Below are positions 34,558 through 43,558 of a DNA stretch of 64,000 nucleotides, in pieces. The notes under the pieces were generated by a model. It was not told the origin of the DNA. It did not search any database and saw nothing but the letters and a program-made list of their open reading frames with translations. The stretch's first letter is position 1. Each line of letters opens with the position of its first letter. This stretch comes from Desulfitobacterium chlororespirans DSM 11544 (GTDB lineage: Bacteria; Bacillota; Desulfitobacteriia; Desulfitobacteriales; Desulfitobacteriaceae). The stretch covers positions 253,926 to 317,925 of the forward strand of contig NZ_FRDN01000008.1 of NCBI RefSeq assembly GCF_900143285.1, read 5' to 3'. The position numbers and the translations under genes are program-made.

Positions 34558-34586
34558 GGACTTGACTTAAGCAGGAGGAACTGAAC

Positions 34587-35669
34587 GTGGCAAAGTGTGA
34601 ATTCAGCAAACTGGAAGAAAGTTATAAGGGATTCATCAACCCTGACTTCACCATAAAAGTCGGACAGAAAACTGTCCAGAAGGATTTCGCCATTGTTGAC
34701 CTTAAGGTAAAAATGTCGGCTGCTTACGATATTGGCTCCTGCGAGTTTACCGTGGCGGGGATTATGGATCTTGAGGAAGGGGAAATCCGGAAAGAGGTAT
34801 TGAGTACGTTTAAGACCGGCGAAGTGGTGGTGGTGGAAATGGGGTACACCTCCAGCCTGCAGGGAGTTTTTAAGGGATATATCAACTCCATAGCTTATGA
34901 GTTCAGCGGGCAGGGTCCGGCCATCACGGTTGAATGCTTGGATGCCAAAGGAGCCCTGGTCAACAATAAGACCTGGGTGAATTTCGGCAAGAAGGACATC
35001 AAGGAAATCGTCACCAGCATACTCAACGAAAAATGCAAGGATTATGCCGATATAGGCACCATTGAATCGGATTTTGACGCCGGTGAGGAAGGGGCCTATG
35101 ATGAGAGCCCGGAGATTAAGAAAGATGTGGATGATTATCAATACTTAAAGGCTTTTGCGGAGCGGACTAATAATTCCTTTTGTGTGATCTATGATAAGAT
35201 TTATTTTTGCAAAAACCTGGCTGAAAAAGCTGAAGTCGGGATTAAGCTGGAATGGGGGAAGCATTTGCTGACCTTCGCCATGGAGCATGATATTTCTCAG
35301 CAAATCGGTGCCGTAGAGGTTTATGGTATGGATCATATTGAGCATAAAACCTTTTCCGGGAAAGCGACCAATACGGATGAGGTTCCCACAGTAGTGAAAA
35401 ACAAGGTGATTATGATCAATGATCCCAAAGGTGTGGTCAATGAAGGTCAGGCGACAGCTCTGGCCAAGCATACTTTGGCAGCCCACCAGACCCAGTTCGT
35501 AACCTGTAAAGGCTCCACCATCGGACTGCCCGATCTGAAAGCCGGAGACAAGGTGGAGATTGGGGGGATGGGTGAGGGCCTGAACGGAACCTATTACCTT
35601 ACTCATGTGACCCACAGCATCAATGGGGGGGGCTATCTTACCTCCTTTGATGGGCTCAGACCGGCTTAG
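34587..35669 (+). CDS. Spike hub protein, gp27/late control D-like
   Basis: The protein of 360 residues starts with GTG after AGGAGG. It has the gp27/phage late control gene D fold pattern: SCEFTVAGIMDLEEGEI, VVVEMGYTSSLQGVFKGYIN, DYQYLKAFAERTNNSFCVI and the C-terminal LPDLKAGDKVEIGGMGEGLN, GTYYLTHVTHSI. It forms the trimeric hub at the tube end. In Afp8 and VgrG this part is fused to the gp5-like needle; here the two are separate genes. Confidence 0.88.
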   Translation: MAKCEFSKLEESYKGFINPDFTIKVGQKTVQKDFAIVDLKVKMSAAYDIGSCEFTVAGIMDLEEGEIRKEVLSTFKTGEVVVVEMGYTSSLQGVFKGYINSIAYEFSGQGPAITVECLDAKGALVNNKTWVNFGKKDIKEIVTSILNEKCKDYADIGTIESDFDAGEEGAYDESPEIKKDVDDYQYLKAFAERTNNSFCVIYDKIYFCKNLAEKAEVGIKLEWGKHLLTFAMEHDISQQIGAVEVYGMDHIEHKTFSGKATNTDEVPTVVKNKVIMINDPKGVVNEGQATALAKHTLAAHQTQFVTCKGSTIGLPDLKAGDKVEIGGMGEGLNGTYYLTHVTHSINGGGYLTSFDGLRPA

Positions 35670-35730
35670 TGCTCTGCAACCCCTGATTCCTCACTACATA
35701 AAAGAATTACCTAAAAGACCGGAGGGTTGA

Positions 35731-36480
35731 ATGATGTCGATTTTTGAGCAATTTATGCCATCCCAGGGACAAACGAAGGAGACCATGAGCGGGGTTATTC
35801 TGGCTAAAGTAACCAATATCAATGATCCGGAAAAATTGGGCAGAGTGAAATGTCAGTTTATCACTAAAAATGATGAAGCCCTGGAGCTGGATTGGGCTTA
35901 CGTTATGACACCTTTCAGCGGCAAGGAATGCGGATTCTATTTTATTCCCAATGTGGAAGATACGGTGCTGGTAGCCTTTGAAAACGGGGATATTTATCGG
36001 CCTTACATCATCGGCAGCCTGTGGGGTAATCTGGCCAAGCCTCCTGGGGCTGTCAATGAAGGCAAGAATGAGACCTATATGATTAAGACGCCCAATAAAA
36101 GCACCTTGGAATTTTCTGATGTTCAAGGGAAAGAAAAGATATCCCTGACCACTCCTAAGGAAAGAAAAATCATCCTTGATGATGAAGGAAAAACCATTGA
36201 AATCACCGATGGCAAGAATACCCTGTCCATGAATGAAAACGGGGAAGTCAAGCTGACCTGCAAGCAAAAATTGATTATCGAAGTGGGCAGCGCGGCTAAA
36301 ATCACCATTGACGGTACAGCCGGAAGCATCAAGATCGAAGGAAAACAAGCCATCAACCTGGAGAGTGCTCAGGTTGAAGTGAAAGCAACGGCCAATGCGA
36401 CCATTAAGGCCAATGCCCAGGTGTCCATCGAAAGCAGCGGCATGACCATGGTTAAAGGGTCCATGCTTAAATTGAATTGA
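35731..36480 (+). CDS. Spike needle protein, gp5/VgrG C-terminal type
   Basis: The protein has 249 residues. An OB-fold (VILAKVTNINDPEKLGRVKC, FYFIPNVEDTVLVAFENGD, RPYIIGSLWG) is followed by a repetitive beta-strand region (KISLTTPKERKIILDDEG, ITIDGTAGSIKIEG, VKATANATIKANAQVSIESS) that should form the triple beta-prism of the needle. ATG 35731 or 35734 follows GGAGGG. It works with the hub protein just upstream and with the DUF4280 tip protein at 53106. Confidence 0.88.
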   Translation: MMSIFEQFMPSQGQTKETMSGVILAKVTNINDPEKLGRVKCQFITKNDEALELDWAYVMTPFSGKECGFYFIPNVEDTVLVAFENGDIYRPYIIGSLWGNLAKPPGAVNEGKNETYMIKTPNKSTLEFSDVQGKEKISLTTPKERKIILDDEGKTIEITDGKNTLSMNENGEVKLTCKQKLIIEVGSAAKITIDGTAGSIKIEGKQAINLESAQVEVKATANATIKANAQVSIESSGMTMVKGSMLKLN

Positions 36481-36502
36481 GGAATCCAGGGGGGAAACGT
36501 CA

Positions 36503-36919
36503 ATGGCTGAAGCAGATACCAAAAGCTTTTTGGGCAGAGGATTTAAATTTCCTTTTGCTATCGATCCCCAGACAGGAAAAATCGCCATGGTGGAGCATGA
36601 AGAGGATATCCGTGAAGCCATCGAAATCATCCTGAAGACCAATGCGGGAGAGCGGGTGATGCGTCCGGAGTTTGGCTCAACAGCCAAGGATTTCGTCTTC
36701 TCTGTGAACCGGCTGGAAAGCATCGCCGCCTTCGAGACTGAGATTCTGGATGCTCTGGCCAGGTTTGAACCGCGCATTAAAGATATTGAGGTTGAGGTCA
36801 GAAACGATGATGGGGATAAAAGTGTGGTTATGGTCACTATCCGTTATGTGGTCAGAAGCACCAATAACCTGTTCAACAGGGTCTATCCGTTCTATATTCT
36901 GGAGGGGGCAGGAGCATGA
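36503..36919 (+). CDS. gp25-like baseplate wedge protein
   Basis: The protein of 138 residues has the gp25 pattern: FKFPFAIDPQTGKIAMVEHE, EDIREAIEIILKTNAGERVM and RPEFGSTAKDFVF. It has the conserved EIILKTNAGERVMRPEFG core found in all contractile systems, where it joins sheath to baseplate. AGGGGGG precedes the ATG. Its stop overlaps the next start (ATGA). Confidence 0.92.
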   Translation: MAEADTKSFLGRGFKFPFAIDPQTGKIAMVEHEEDIREAIEIILKTNAGERVMRPEFGSTAKDFVFSVNRLESIAAFETEILDALARFEPRIKDIEVEVRNDDGDKSVVMVTIRYVVRSTNNLFNRVYPFYILEGAGA

Positions 36920-39900
36920 ATACGATGCCAAGGATTGATCCCAGAAAAGCCAAGGATCTTCTCCAAATCATCAAAGGGAAAGCCGGGATCTATACTCCCG
37001 AATGGAAGTATGAGCGGTCGGCTATGGATGGAGGGGCTGCCTTAGCCGAGTTGTTTGCCCAGATGTTCGGGGAGACGATCGACCGGCTGAACCGCATGCC
37101 CTATAAGAATTATTTGGAATTCCTGAATATCCTGGAAGTTTCAGCCCAGTCCGTGACCCCTGCTGCAGGGCTGGCCGTATTCCGCCTGGTGGAAGGTTCC
37201 CAGCGCAGTGTGGTCATTAACCGGGGGACCCAATTGTATTATGATCGGGGCCAGGAGGAAAGGGAAGAAGGGAGCGCCCGGGTAATTTTTGAAACCACCA
37301 AGGATTTTTATGCTACTCCGGCCAAATTGATGGGGTTTTATTCCATCAACCCCCGTCAGGATATTATTGAGAAACTGGATTTTGAGGAAGGATCGGTGAC
37401 TTTTTTTAATCCCTCCGGGGCCAGGAATATTCAGCGCCATGCTTTTGCTCTGGCCAGTCAGGATGTGCTGAAACTGGTCAGCCCCGCCGACATTACCTTA
37501 AGTCTGGAGAATACGGCTTTAAGCTATTTAAATGAAGAATACCTGGCCCGTTTGGCCAATCCCGGGTTTGCCCGGTGGTCTTATTATGACGGAAAAGCCC
37601 AGATTCCTTTTGACCAGGTCAAGGTTAAGGATGGGCAGCTCCATCTGCTTAAGGATAATCATACTCCCCTCCGCCCCTATGTACTGGAGGGTGACTCCCC
37701 GGAAGAGGAAAACTTCTGGATCACCTGTACGATGCAGTCTGACGGCCAAAGGGATGAAATCCTCATGGACAGGATCGCTATGGGCAGTGCTTATCTGCAT
37801 AGAGATCAACCTGGGGTGCATATTAAGCCGGATCTGCTGTACTCTAATGACCTGGCCCTGGATGAGGAGCAGGGAGGTTATTGCTTCGGCACACAGCTTA
37901 TGCCTTATCAGTGCTTCTATATGGCATCCGAGGAGGTGTTCTCCAAACGCCGGGCCCGGATCAACATCGAATTTGCGCTGAACATGGTGACCCGGCAGGT
38001 AGGGGACGCCAACAGTGTTTATCAATATAATTTCTATCGCAAATATGTGGTGGAAAAAGTGGATATTCCCGCCCCTGTTCCGGACCGCATCGTTGTTTCC
38101 CGGGTGGTTTGGGAGTATTGGAACGGTGCCGGATGGACCCATTTAAAAGTGGAGGGCGACGTCAATCCTTTCCAGGGGGGAGAAGGTTCCTTCAAAAAGA
38201 GGATCTCTTTTCAGTGCCCTGAGGATATCGTCAAGAATTCCCAGAATTCCGTGGAAGGATATTGGATCAGAGCCCGGGTCGTGGAGGTGGAGAATGCCTT
38301 CTCCATGTATGCCCACCTGCTGCTGCCCTATCTGGAAGCGGTTTCTTTGGATTTTACCTATGGCGAGACCTTGAAAGCTGCAGAAAAGATTTATACAGAG
38401 AATAATTGCGTGAAAGCTTTAAGCGCTCCCGGTACTTTTGCCACCTTTAAGCTCTATGAGCCTTTGCGGGAGAAGGTTCATGGGGTGTACTGCGCTTTTG
38501 ATCAACAGCCCAACGGCTTTCCCATCACCATGTATTTCAAAATAGAAGGGCAGAGTAAAGCCAAATCCCTGCTTAAGATCGAGTATCTGACCCAGGATAT
38601 TAAAGGGGAAGGGGTTTGGCATGAGCTGAAGTTCACCGACACCACGGAAGGACTTACGGAGGATGGGATTATCTCCGTCTATGCCCCCCGGGATTTCAAA
38701 AAAGACACCCTTTTCGGCCAGGAAGGCTATTGGCTGCGGATTGGGGAGGGCAATCTGAACTACGCAGAACGGCCCACGATTCAACCCCTTGTGCAAAAAG
38801 TAATTCCCAATGTGGTGGAAATCATTCAGAAAGAAACCATTCGCGGCGAGCTGTTCCGCACGGACAGCTATGAGCCCAACAAAACCATCACTCTGCGCAA
38901 CCGTCCTGTCCTGGAGTGTGAACTCTGGGTCAATGAGATCCGTGATATCAGTCAGGCGGAAATGGCTTATTTAAGGGAGAACAAAGCCAACTCTGTGGAA
39001 GTTCACTATGATCAAGGGGGACATCTCCAGGAGTTTTGGGTGAAATGGGACCCCTGTGAAACATTGATCAATGCAGGGGATAACAGCCGCCATTATAAGC
39101 TGGACCAAAACACCGGCAGAATTTCCTTTGGCAATGGCTTGAATGGGAAGGTGCCTTCTCCGGCTGAAGAGGGCAATATCAAGGTTAATTACGCCTTTGG
39201 GGGCGGCAAAAAAGGCAATCTGCAGGAAGGCACCATCGAAGGACTTCTGATCGGCATTCCCCATGTGGATCAGGTGACGAATCTGGAAATGACCTCAGGG
39301 GGAAGCGATGGACATGATCTGAAAACCCTGGAGAAAGTCGGTCCCTGCAAGTTGCGCCATCAGGGGCGGGCAGTCACGGCAGCCGATTATGAAAGCCTGG
39401 TGCTGGGGCAGTTCGCCGAGGTTAAAGATGTCAAATGCGTGGGCAATTATGATGCCTTCGGGCAGCCGGCCTGGGGATATGTTACCCTGGTGGTTTTGCC
39501 CGCCCATATCGAAAACAGAATGTATAGTTTAAAGCTATGCAGGAAAATCGAGCAGTCCCTGAAGCAGCGGGTGAGCTGTGAGCTTCTGGCGGGGGGAAGG
39601 TTCTCCGTTGTCCCCGCCATTGTTATGAAGGTCAATGTCATGGTCACCGTTTCCCTGGAGGACTATGACAGAGCGGCGGAAGCGGAAAGAGATATCAGGG
39701 AAGCCCTGAAAAGGTACTTAAATCAAGGCATGTCCGGCGGACAAAGCTTTAAAATTGAAGAAATCCCCTCACTGCGCAGTTTTTATATGCTGCTCAATCC
39801 CCTCAGGAATGTGGCCCGTATTCAGGAAATTATCCTGGAGGGCCGGTATTACGAGGGAAGCACTCTGCGGGTTATACCTCTGGATGGAGAGTTTAATTTA

Positions 39901-39948
39901 AGGTACGTGGTGGTAACCAGCGGGGAACATACGGTGAAGATTTTATAA
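36916..39948 (+). CDS. Baseplate wedge protein, gp6/baseplate J-like (Afp11-like)
   Basis: The protein of 1010 residues fits the large wedge proteins of eCIS. It starts PRIDPRKAKDLLQIIKGKAG, typical of this family, and has GRISFGNGLNGKVPSPAEEG, GPCKLRHQGRAVTAADYESL and VEVHYDQGGHLQEFW; the baseplate-J core lies in the last 350 residues. With the next gene it should form the wedge ring. GGAGGGGGCAGGAG precedes the ATG, which overlaps the gp25 stop. Confidence 0.88.
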   Translation: MNTMPRIDPRKAKDLLQIIKGKAGIYTPEWKYERSAMDGGAALAELFAQMFGETIDRLNRMPYKNYLEFLNILEVSAQSVTPAAGLAVFRLVEGSQRSVVINRGTQLYYDRGQEEREEGSARVIFETTKDFYATPAKLMGFYSINPRQDIIEKLDFEEGSVTFFNPSGARNIQRHAFALASQDVLKLVSPADITLSLENTALSYLNEEYLARLANPGFARWSYYDGKAQIPFDQVKVKDGQLHLLKDNHTPLRPYVLEGDSPEEENFWITCTMQSDGQRDEILMDRIAMGSAYLHRDQPGVHIKPDLLYSNDLALDEEQGGYCFGTQLMPYQCFYMASEEVFSKRRARINIEFALNMVTRQVGDANSVYQYNFYRKYVVEKVDIPAPVPDRIVVSRVVWEYWNGAGWTHLKVEGDVNPFQGGEGSFKKRISFQCPEDIVKNSQNSVEGYWIRARVVEVENAFSMYAHLLLPYLEAVSLDFTYGETLKAAEKIYTENNCVKALSAPGTFATFKLYEPLREKVHGVYCAFDQQPNGFPITMYFKIEGQSKAKSLLKIEYLTQDIKGEGVWHELKFTDTTEGLTEDGIISVYAPRDFKKDTLFGQEGYWLRIGEGNLNYAERPTIQPLVQKVIPNVVEIIQKETIRGELFRTDSYEPNKTITLRNRPVLECELWVNEIRDISQAEMAYLRENKANSVEVHYDQGGHLQEFWVKWDPCETLINAGDNSRHYKLDQNTGRISFGNGLNGKVPSPAEEGNIKVNYAFGGGKKGNLQEGTIEGLLIGIPHVDQVTNLEMTSGGSDGHDLKTLEKVGPCKLRHQGRAVTAADYESLVLGQFAEVKDVKCVGNYDAFGQPAWGYVTLVVLPAHIENRMYSLKLCRKIEQSLKQRVSCELLAGGRFSVVPAIVMKVNVMVTVSLEDYDRAAEAERDIREALKRYLNQGMSGGQSFKIEEIPSLRSFYMLLNPLRNVARIQEIILEGRYYEGSTLRVIPLDGEFNLRYVVVTSGEHTVKIL

Positions 39949-39965
39949 AGAAATGGGGTGAAACC

Positions 39966-42134
39966 ATGATTTCTTTGCCCAACTACGATGACCAGAGCTT
40001 TCAGTCCATTATGGAGACGGCCATACGGCGTATTCCGGTGATCTATCCTCAGTGGACGGATTTAAATGAACATGATCCGGGAATCACCATCCTGGAATTG
40101 TTTGCCTGGCTTAAGGAAATGCAGCAGTATCAATTGAACCGGATTTCCTCCCGGAGCTATGCAAGCCTTTTGAAGCTTTTGGGGGTAACCGTGAGGGGGC
40201 CTGCTCCCTCGGCAACCCGTCTTGGTTTTGCCGGCTTTTCCGGAGAACTCACTCTGCCCCGCGGTGCGCGGTTTTCTGCTCAGGATGTGGTGTTTGAAGC
40301 CCAGAGTTCTGTTCATGTGCACAGTCTGAAGGTAGATCATGTCTATGTGAGGGATGGCAAGGATTTTCATAATGTTACGGACATGATCAAAGAACCCAGT
40401 CTCTATTGCCAGGTTTTTGGCTCCGCACCCCGGGAAGGAGACAGTGCCCTCTATATTGGCCTCAATGGTTGGGCAGGGAAAGAGGAGCTGACCCTCTATT
40501 TTCAGATGGATGAAAGTTATCCCGTCTCCAGGAACCCTTTTCGGGAGAACGCCCTGCTCCCCCGGGAGATTGCCTGGGAGTATGGAGTAAGCGGGGAAGA
40601 GGGCCTGGAGTTTCAGGTCATGACCAATGTCCGGGATGGGACCTGGGGTTTATCCCAGTCGGGTCAGGTCGTCTTCTCTATGGATCGGGAACCGGTTCCC
40701 GGAAGTCCCGGGGAAGGGCTGCCCTTTTGCTGCTGGCTCCGTGTGCGCTTGATTCGCCAAGGGTGTGAAGAAAACCCCCGGCTTTTGAATATATTTACCG
40801 ATACCTTGCCGGTGGTGCAGAAGGAAACTCATTGTGAGATGATGGGCTATTCCTTCGACCCGGCTGCCTCCGAAGTCCTGTGCGAACCGGACAGCCGGCT
40901 GGCTCAGGAGGGTGAAGTCATGGTCTTTGTCCGGGATGAGACCGGCTGGCAAATTCATGACCAGGTGGAGGTTTTACCGGACAGCCAGGGAAGGGGAAGG
41001 GTGTTTAAAATGAGCCTTCCTTCGGGAATGGCTGTGGATGGAGAAGAAAATATCCGCATTCTCTGTTATGAACCCTCCTTTAAGAGTGCAATGCTTCTTC
41101 CGGGTTCCAATGGCCTGCCCTGCCAACGGTTTCCCTTCCGGCATCAGGAGGCTTTGTTGAAAGAACAGCTCCGCCTCATGGTCTATGAAGAAACGGAAGA
41201 GGGTCAGCGCCGATGGACGGATTGGAACTATAGTCATAATCTTGCTCTGGCCGGGCCTTATGAGCGCTGTTTTACCTATGACAGTGCCAGGGGAGAGCTG
41301 GTTTTCGGAGATAACGAACATGGGGCGGTCCCTTTAGCCGGGGAGGACAATATTCTGATTACGGATTGTGCCGTCACCAAAGGAAACAGGGGAAATATCG
41401 GGCATCAGGACTTTGCAGTCCTGGACTATGGAGCATTCAGCCTGAAACCCTTCAACCTGCATCCGGTCAGAGGGGGAAAGGATGAGGAAAGCCTGCCGGC
41501 TGCCCTGGAACGATTTCAGCTCTCCCTCAAGGAGTGTACAAGAGCGGTCACGGCAACGGATTATGAGACCTTGGCCATGGGCACTCCCGGACGCCGGATC
41601 ATGGGGGCCAAAGCGATTCCCTTTTATGATCCGGACAGTAAAGTGGCCGGTGCGAAACAAACTGCGGCCACGGTGACGGTGGTGGTGGTCCCCTATAGTG
41701 AGGAGATTTTTCCTCAGCCGGATCAAGGCTTTTTGGAGAGCGTCCGCCGGCATCTGGATCATTACCGCTTAATTACCACCCAGGTGAAAGTCATTGGACC
41801 TGCTTATATAAAGATCTCCCTTGATGGAGAAATCCTCGTGGACAGCAAACGCCGGGAATATATTGAGGAGGATGTGCGCAAGAACATCGAAGATTATTTC
41901 CGGGAACTGCGCCAAGGCAACTCTGCCCAAGGAGGGAAACCGGAATTCGGCAAGCCGGTGCAGGAAAATACCCTGGCGGTCAGGATCAGTCAAGTCCCCG
42001 GTGTCATTTATGTGAAAAAACTGACCCTGGGGGTAAAACTGGGGGAAAGCTACCGGGACAGGGACGGGACCATCGTCATTCCTCCCTATGGTCTTCCCTA
42101 TCTGGGGGATCTGCAGATCCGTATTCTGATTTGA
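39966..42134 (+). CDS. Second baseplate wedge protein, baseplate J-like
   Basis: The protein has 722 residues. The N-terminus (LPNYDDQSFQSIMETAIRRI, DLNEHDPGITILELFAWLKE) and the region GELVFGDNEHGAVPLAGEDN, LKECTRAVTATDYETLAMG are typical of baseplate J/gp6 relatives. It begins 17 bases after the larger wedge protein, from which it differs throughout. It probably occupies the second wedge position (Afp12-like). The operon is interrupted after this gene by a 263-base structured non-coding stretch. Confidence 0.85.
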   Translation: MISLPNYDDQSFQSIMETAIRRIPVIYPQWTDLNEHDPGITILELFAWLKEMQQYQLNRISSRSYASLLKLLGVTVRGPAPSATRLGFAGFSGELTLPRGARFSAQDVVFEAQSSVHVHSLKVDHVYVRDGKDFHNVTDMIKEPSLYCQVFGSAPREGDSALYIGLNGWAGKEELTLYFQMDESYPVSRNPFRENALLPREIAWEYGVSGEEGLEFQVMTNVRDGTWGLSQSGQVVFSMDREPVPGSPGEGLPFCCWLRVRLIRQGCEENPRLLNIFTDTLPVVQKETHCEMMGYSFDPAASEVLCEPDSRLAQEGEVMVFVRDETGWQIHDQVEVLPDSQGRGRVFKMSLPSGMAVDGEENIRILCYEPSFKSAMLLPGSNGLPCQRFPFRHQEALLKEQLRLMVYEETEEGQRRWTDWNYSHNLALAGPYERCFTYDSARGELVFGDNEHGAVPLAGEDNILITDCAVTKGNRGNIGHQDFAVLDYGAFSLKPFNLHPVRGGKDEESLPAALERFQLSLKECTRAVTATDYETLAMGTPGRRIMGAKAIPFYDPDSKVAGAKQTAATVTVVVVPYSEEIFPQPDQGFLESVRRHLDHYRLITTQVKVIGPAYIKISLDGEILVDSKRREYIEEDVRKNIEDYFRELRQGNSAQGGKPEFGKPVQENTLAVRISQVPGVIYVKKLTLGVKLGESYRDRDGTIVIPPYGLPYLGDLQIRILI

Positions 42135-42155
42135 TGCTTTGTAAAGGACCCGTAA

Positions 42156-42343
42156 GCGTAGCTTTATCCTACAGAAGAGAGCGAATTGCGCGGAAGGGTG
42201 ACAAGGTGGACGATGTTTCTGCAGCATAGCGGAGCCACTGGTTCACATCAGGTATTACCCTGAGGTTTGGCGGGAGCTGCTGCGGAAACAAGTACGCCAG
42301 CCCTGGAGTGCCTGAGCGGCGCGGATGTGGGATAAAGCTACGC
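42156..42343. other. Foldback/structured non-coding element inside the operon
   Basis: Between the stop at 42134 and the start at 42398 is the only long gap within the core structural genes. GCGTAGCTTTATCCTACA (42156-42173) pairs with 42326-42343 over 18 positions with one G-U. The 152 bases inside are GC-rich and can form further hairpins (for example TGGCG...CGCCA). No reading frame is credible there. It may be a small non-autonomous mobile element, an attenuator, or a structured RNA that sets the ratio of upstream to downstream proteins. Confidence 0.55.
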
Positions 42344-42397
42344 GACCCGAGCAAGCAGCATAAAATCTGATTTGAAAATACTGTGAGGTAAACGGCC

Positions 42398-43558
42398 ATG
42401 AATAAAGGGCGAATGTACATCACCTTGAACCGGAACCGTGAGTGGAAGCGCAGCCTTTTGCTGAATCTGGAACTCCAGGATCACCGGCTTGTGTTTGCCC
42501 ACAACCAGGAAAATGACTATGGGATGCTGGCCACAGCCGTGATGATCACCGGTTCCATCGACAGCACCGAGCCGGATTTCCAGTGGGAAGGCCTTTGGCT
42601 GGATGCTCAGATGCCGGAGAATTCTTTAGTGAAGGTGTCCTGCTATGCTGCCAACAGCAAAGCGGTTCTGCTGGGGGAGCGGGCGGTGGATCTGGATGAA
42701 TATCTCAGGGAAGCCCAAAGTGACCCTGCTCAGGGACTGAAGGGAGCAGCTCCTCTTTTTAAGCTGGCTTTTGCGGGAGCGGTCGATGGGCTGCTTCCGG
42801 CCCAGGGACGGTATCTCTGGCTGCGGCTGGAATTCCTGGTACCCCAGCCCTCTGCATTTGCACTGAAGAAAATCAAGCTGCTTTTGACGGATGAGAAGAT
42901 CATTCAGTACCTTCCGGAGATCTATCGGGATCATCAGGAAAATAATTTTTTCCAGCGTTTTATGGAGATCTTTGACAGCATATTTTTTGATATAGAAGAA
43001 CAGATCAACCGTGTGAGCGAGGAATTGGATTATACCCTGGCCGGGGAAGACATGCTGCGCTATTTAGCCGGCTGGGTGGACCTTCAGGGTGTACAGGATA
43101 TGGGGACGGAGGAACTGCGGGAACGGATCCGAACCCTTATGCCTGAATACAGGGCCATTGGCACCAAGCCGGGGTTAGCAGGTTTCATCCGGCAGGAATT
43201 AGGAGTAGAGCCGCAAATCATTGAGTACTTCGACTACAAACAGATGCAGCAGGAAAGCAAGGACAGAGACATTTACCGGGAGCTGTTCGGGGATAACCCT
43301 TTTAAATTCTTCATCCTGCTGCCTGAAGAGGCTTTGCATGAGGTTAAGAACCTGGATCTTTTTCTGGCTAAGCTGAAAAGCACTATTCCGGCTCATACAG
43401 AAGCAGGGATTATCCGCCTTAAGCAGGGAACCATTCTGGGCAAACACTCCTATCTCGGCGTCAATTCCCTGGTCGGGGAGTATACCTATGGCAGAGTCGG
43501 CGGCAATAATGAGATATCCTATGATACCTTGATGGGAGGTACTGGCAATGAAGAATAG
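42398..43558 (+). CDS. Tail protein I-like baseplate protein
   Basis: The protein has 386 residues. The first 165 form a beta-rich domain (NREWKRSLLLNLELQDHRLV). The rest matches phage tail protein I/TIGR02242: IQYLPEIYRDHQENNFFQRF, MEIFDSIFFDIEEQINRV, LRYLAGWVDLQG and YRAIGTKPGLAGFIRQELGV. Such proteins join the wedges to the fibre. GTGAGG precedes the ATG. The next gene starts within its end. Confidence 0.85.
   Translation: MNKGRMYITLNRNREWKRSLLLNLELQDHRLVFAHNQENDYGMLATAVMITGSIDSTEPDFQWEGLWLDAQMPENSLVKVSCYAANSKAVLLGERAVDLDEYLREAQSDPAQGLKGAAPLFKLAFAGAVDGLLPAQGRYLWLRLEFLVPQPSAFALKKIKLLLTDEKIIQYLPEIYRDHQENNFFQRFMEIFDSIFFDIEEQINRVSEELDYTLAGEDMLRYLAGWVDLQGVQDMGTEELRERIRTLMPEYRAIGTKPGLAGFIRQELGVEPQIIEYFDYKQMQQESKDRDIYRELFGDNPFKFFILLPEEALHEVKNLDLFLAKLKSTIPAHTEAGIIRLKQGTILGKHSYLGVNSLVGEYTYGRVGGNNEISYDTLMGGTGNEE

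Noticed and set aside
35707-36837. Long antisense frame of 376 codons opposite the spike needle and gp25 genes
   Set aside because: The opposite strand carries two clear structural proteins with ribosome sites; the antisense frame is a codon-bias shadow.
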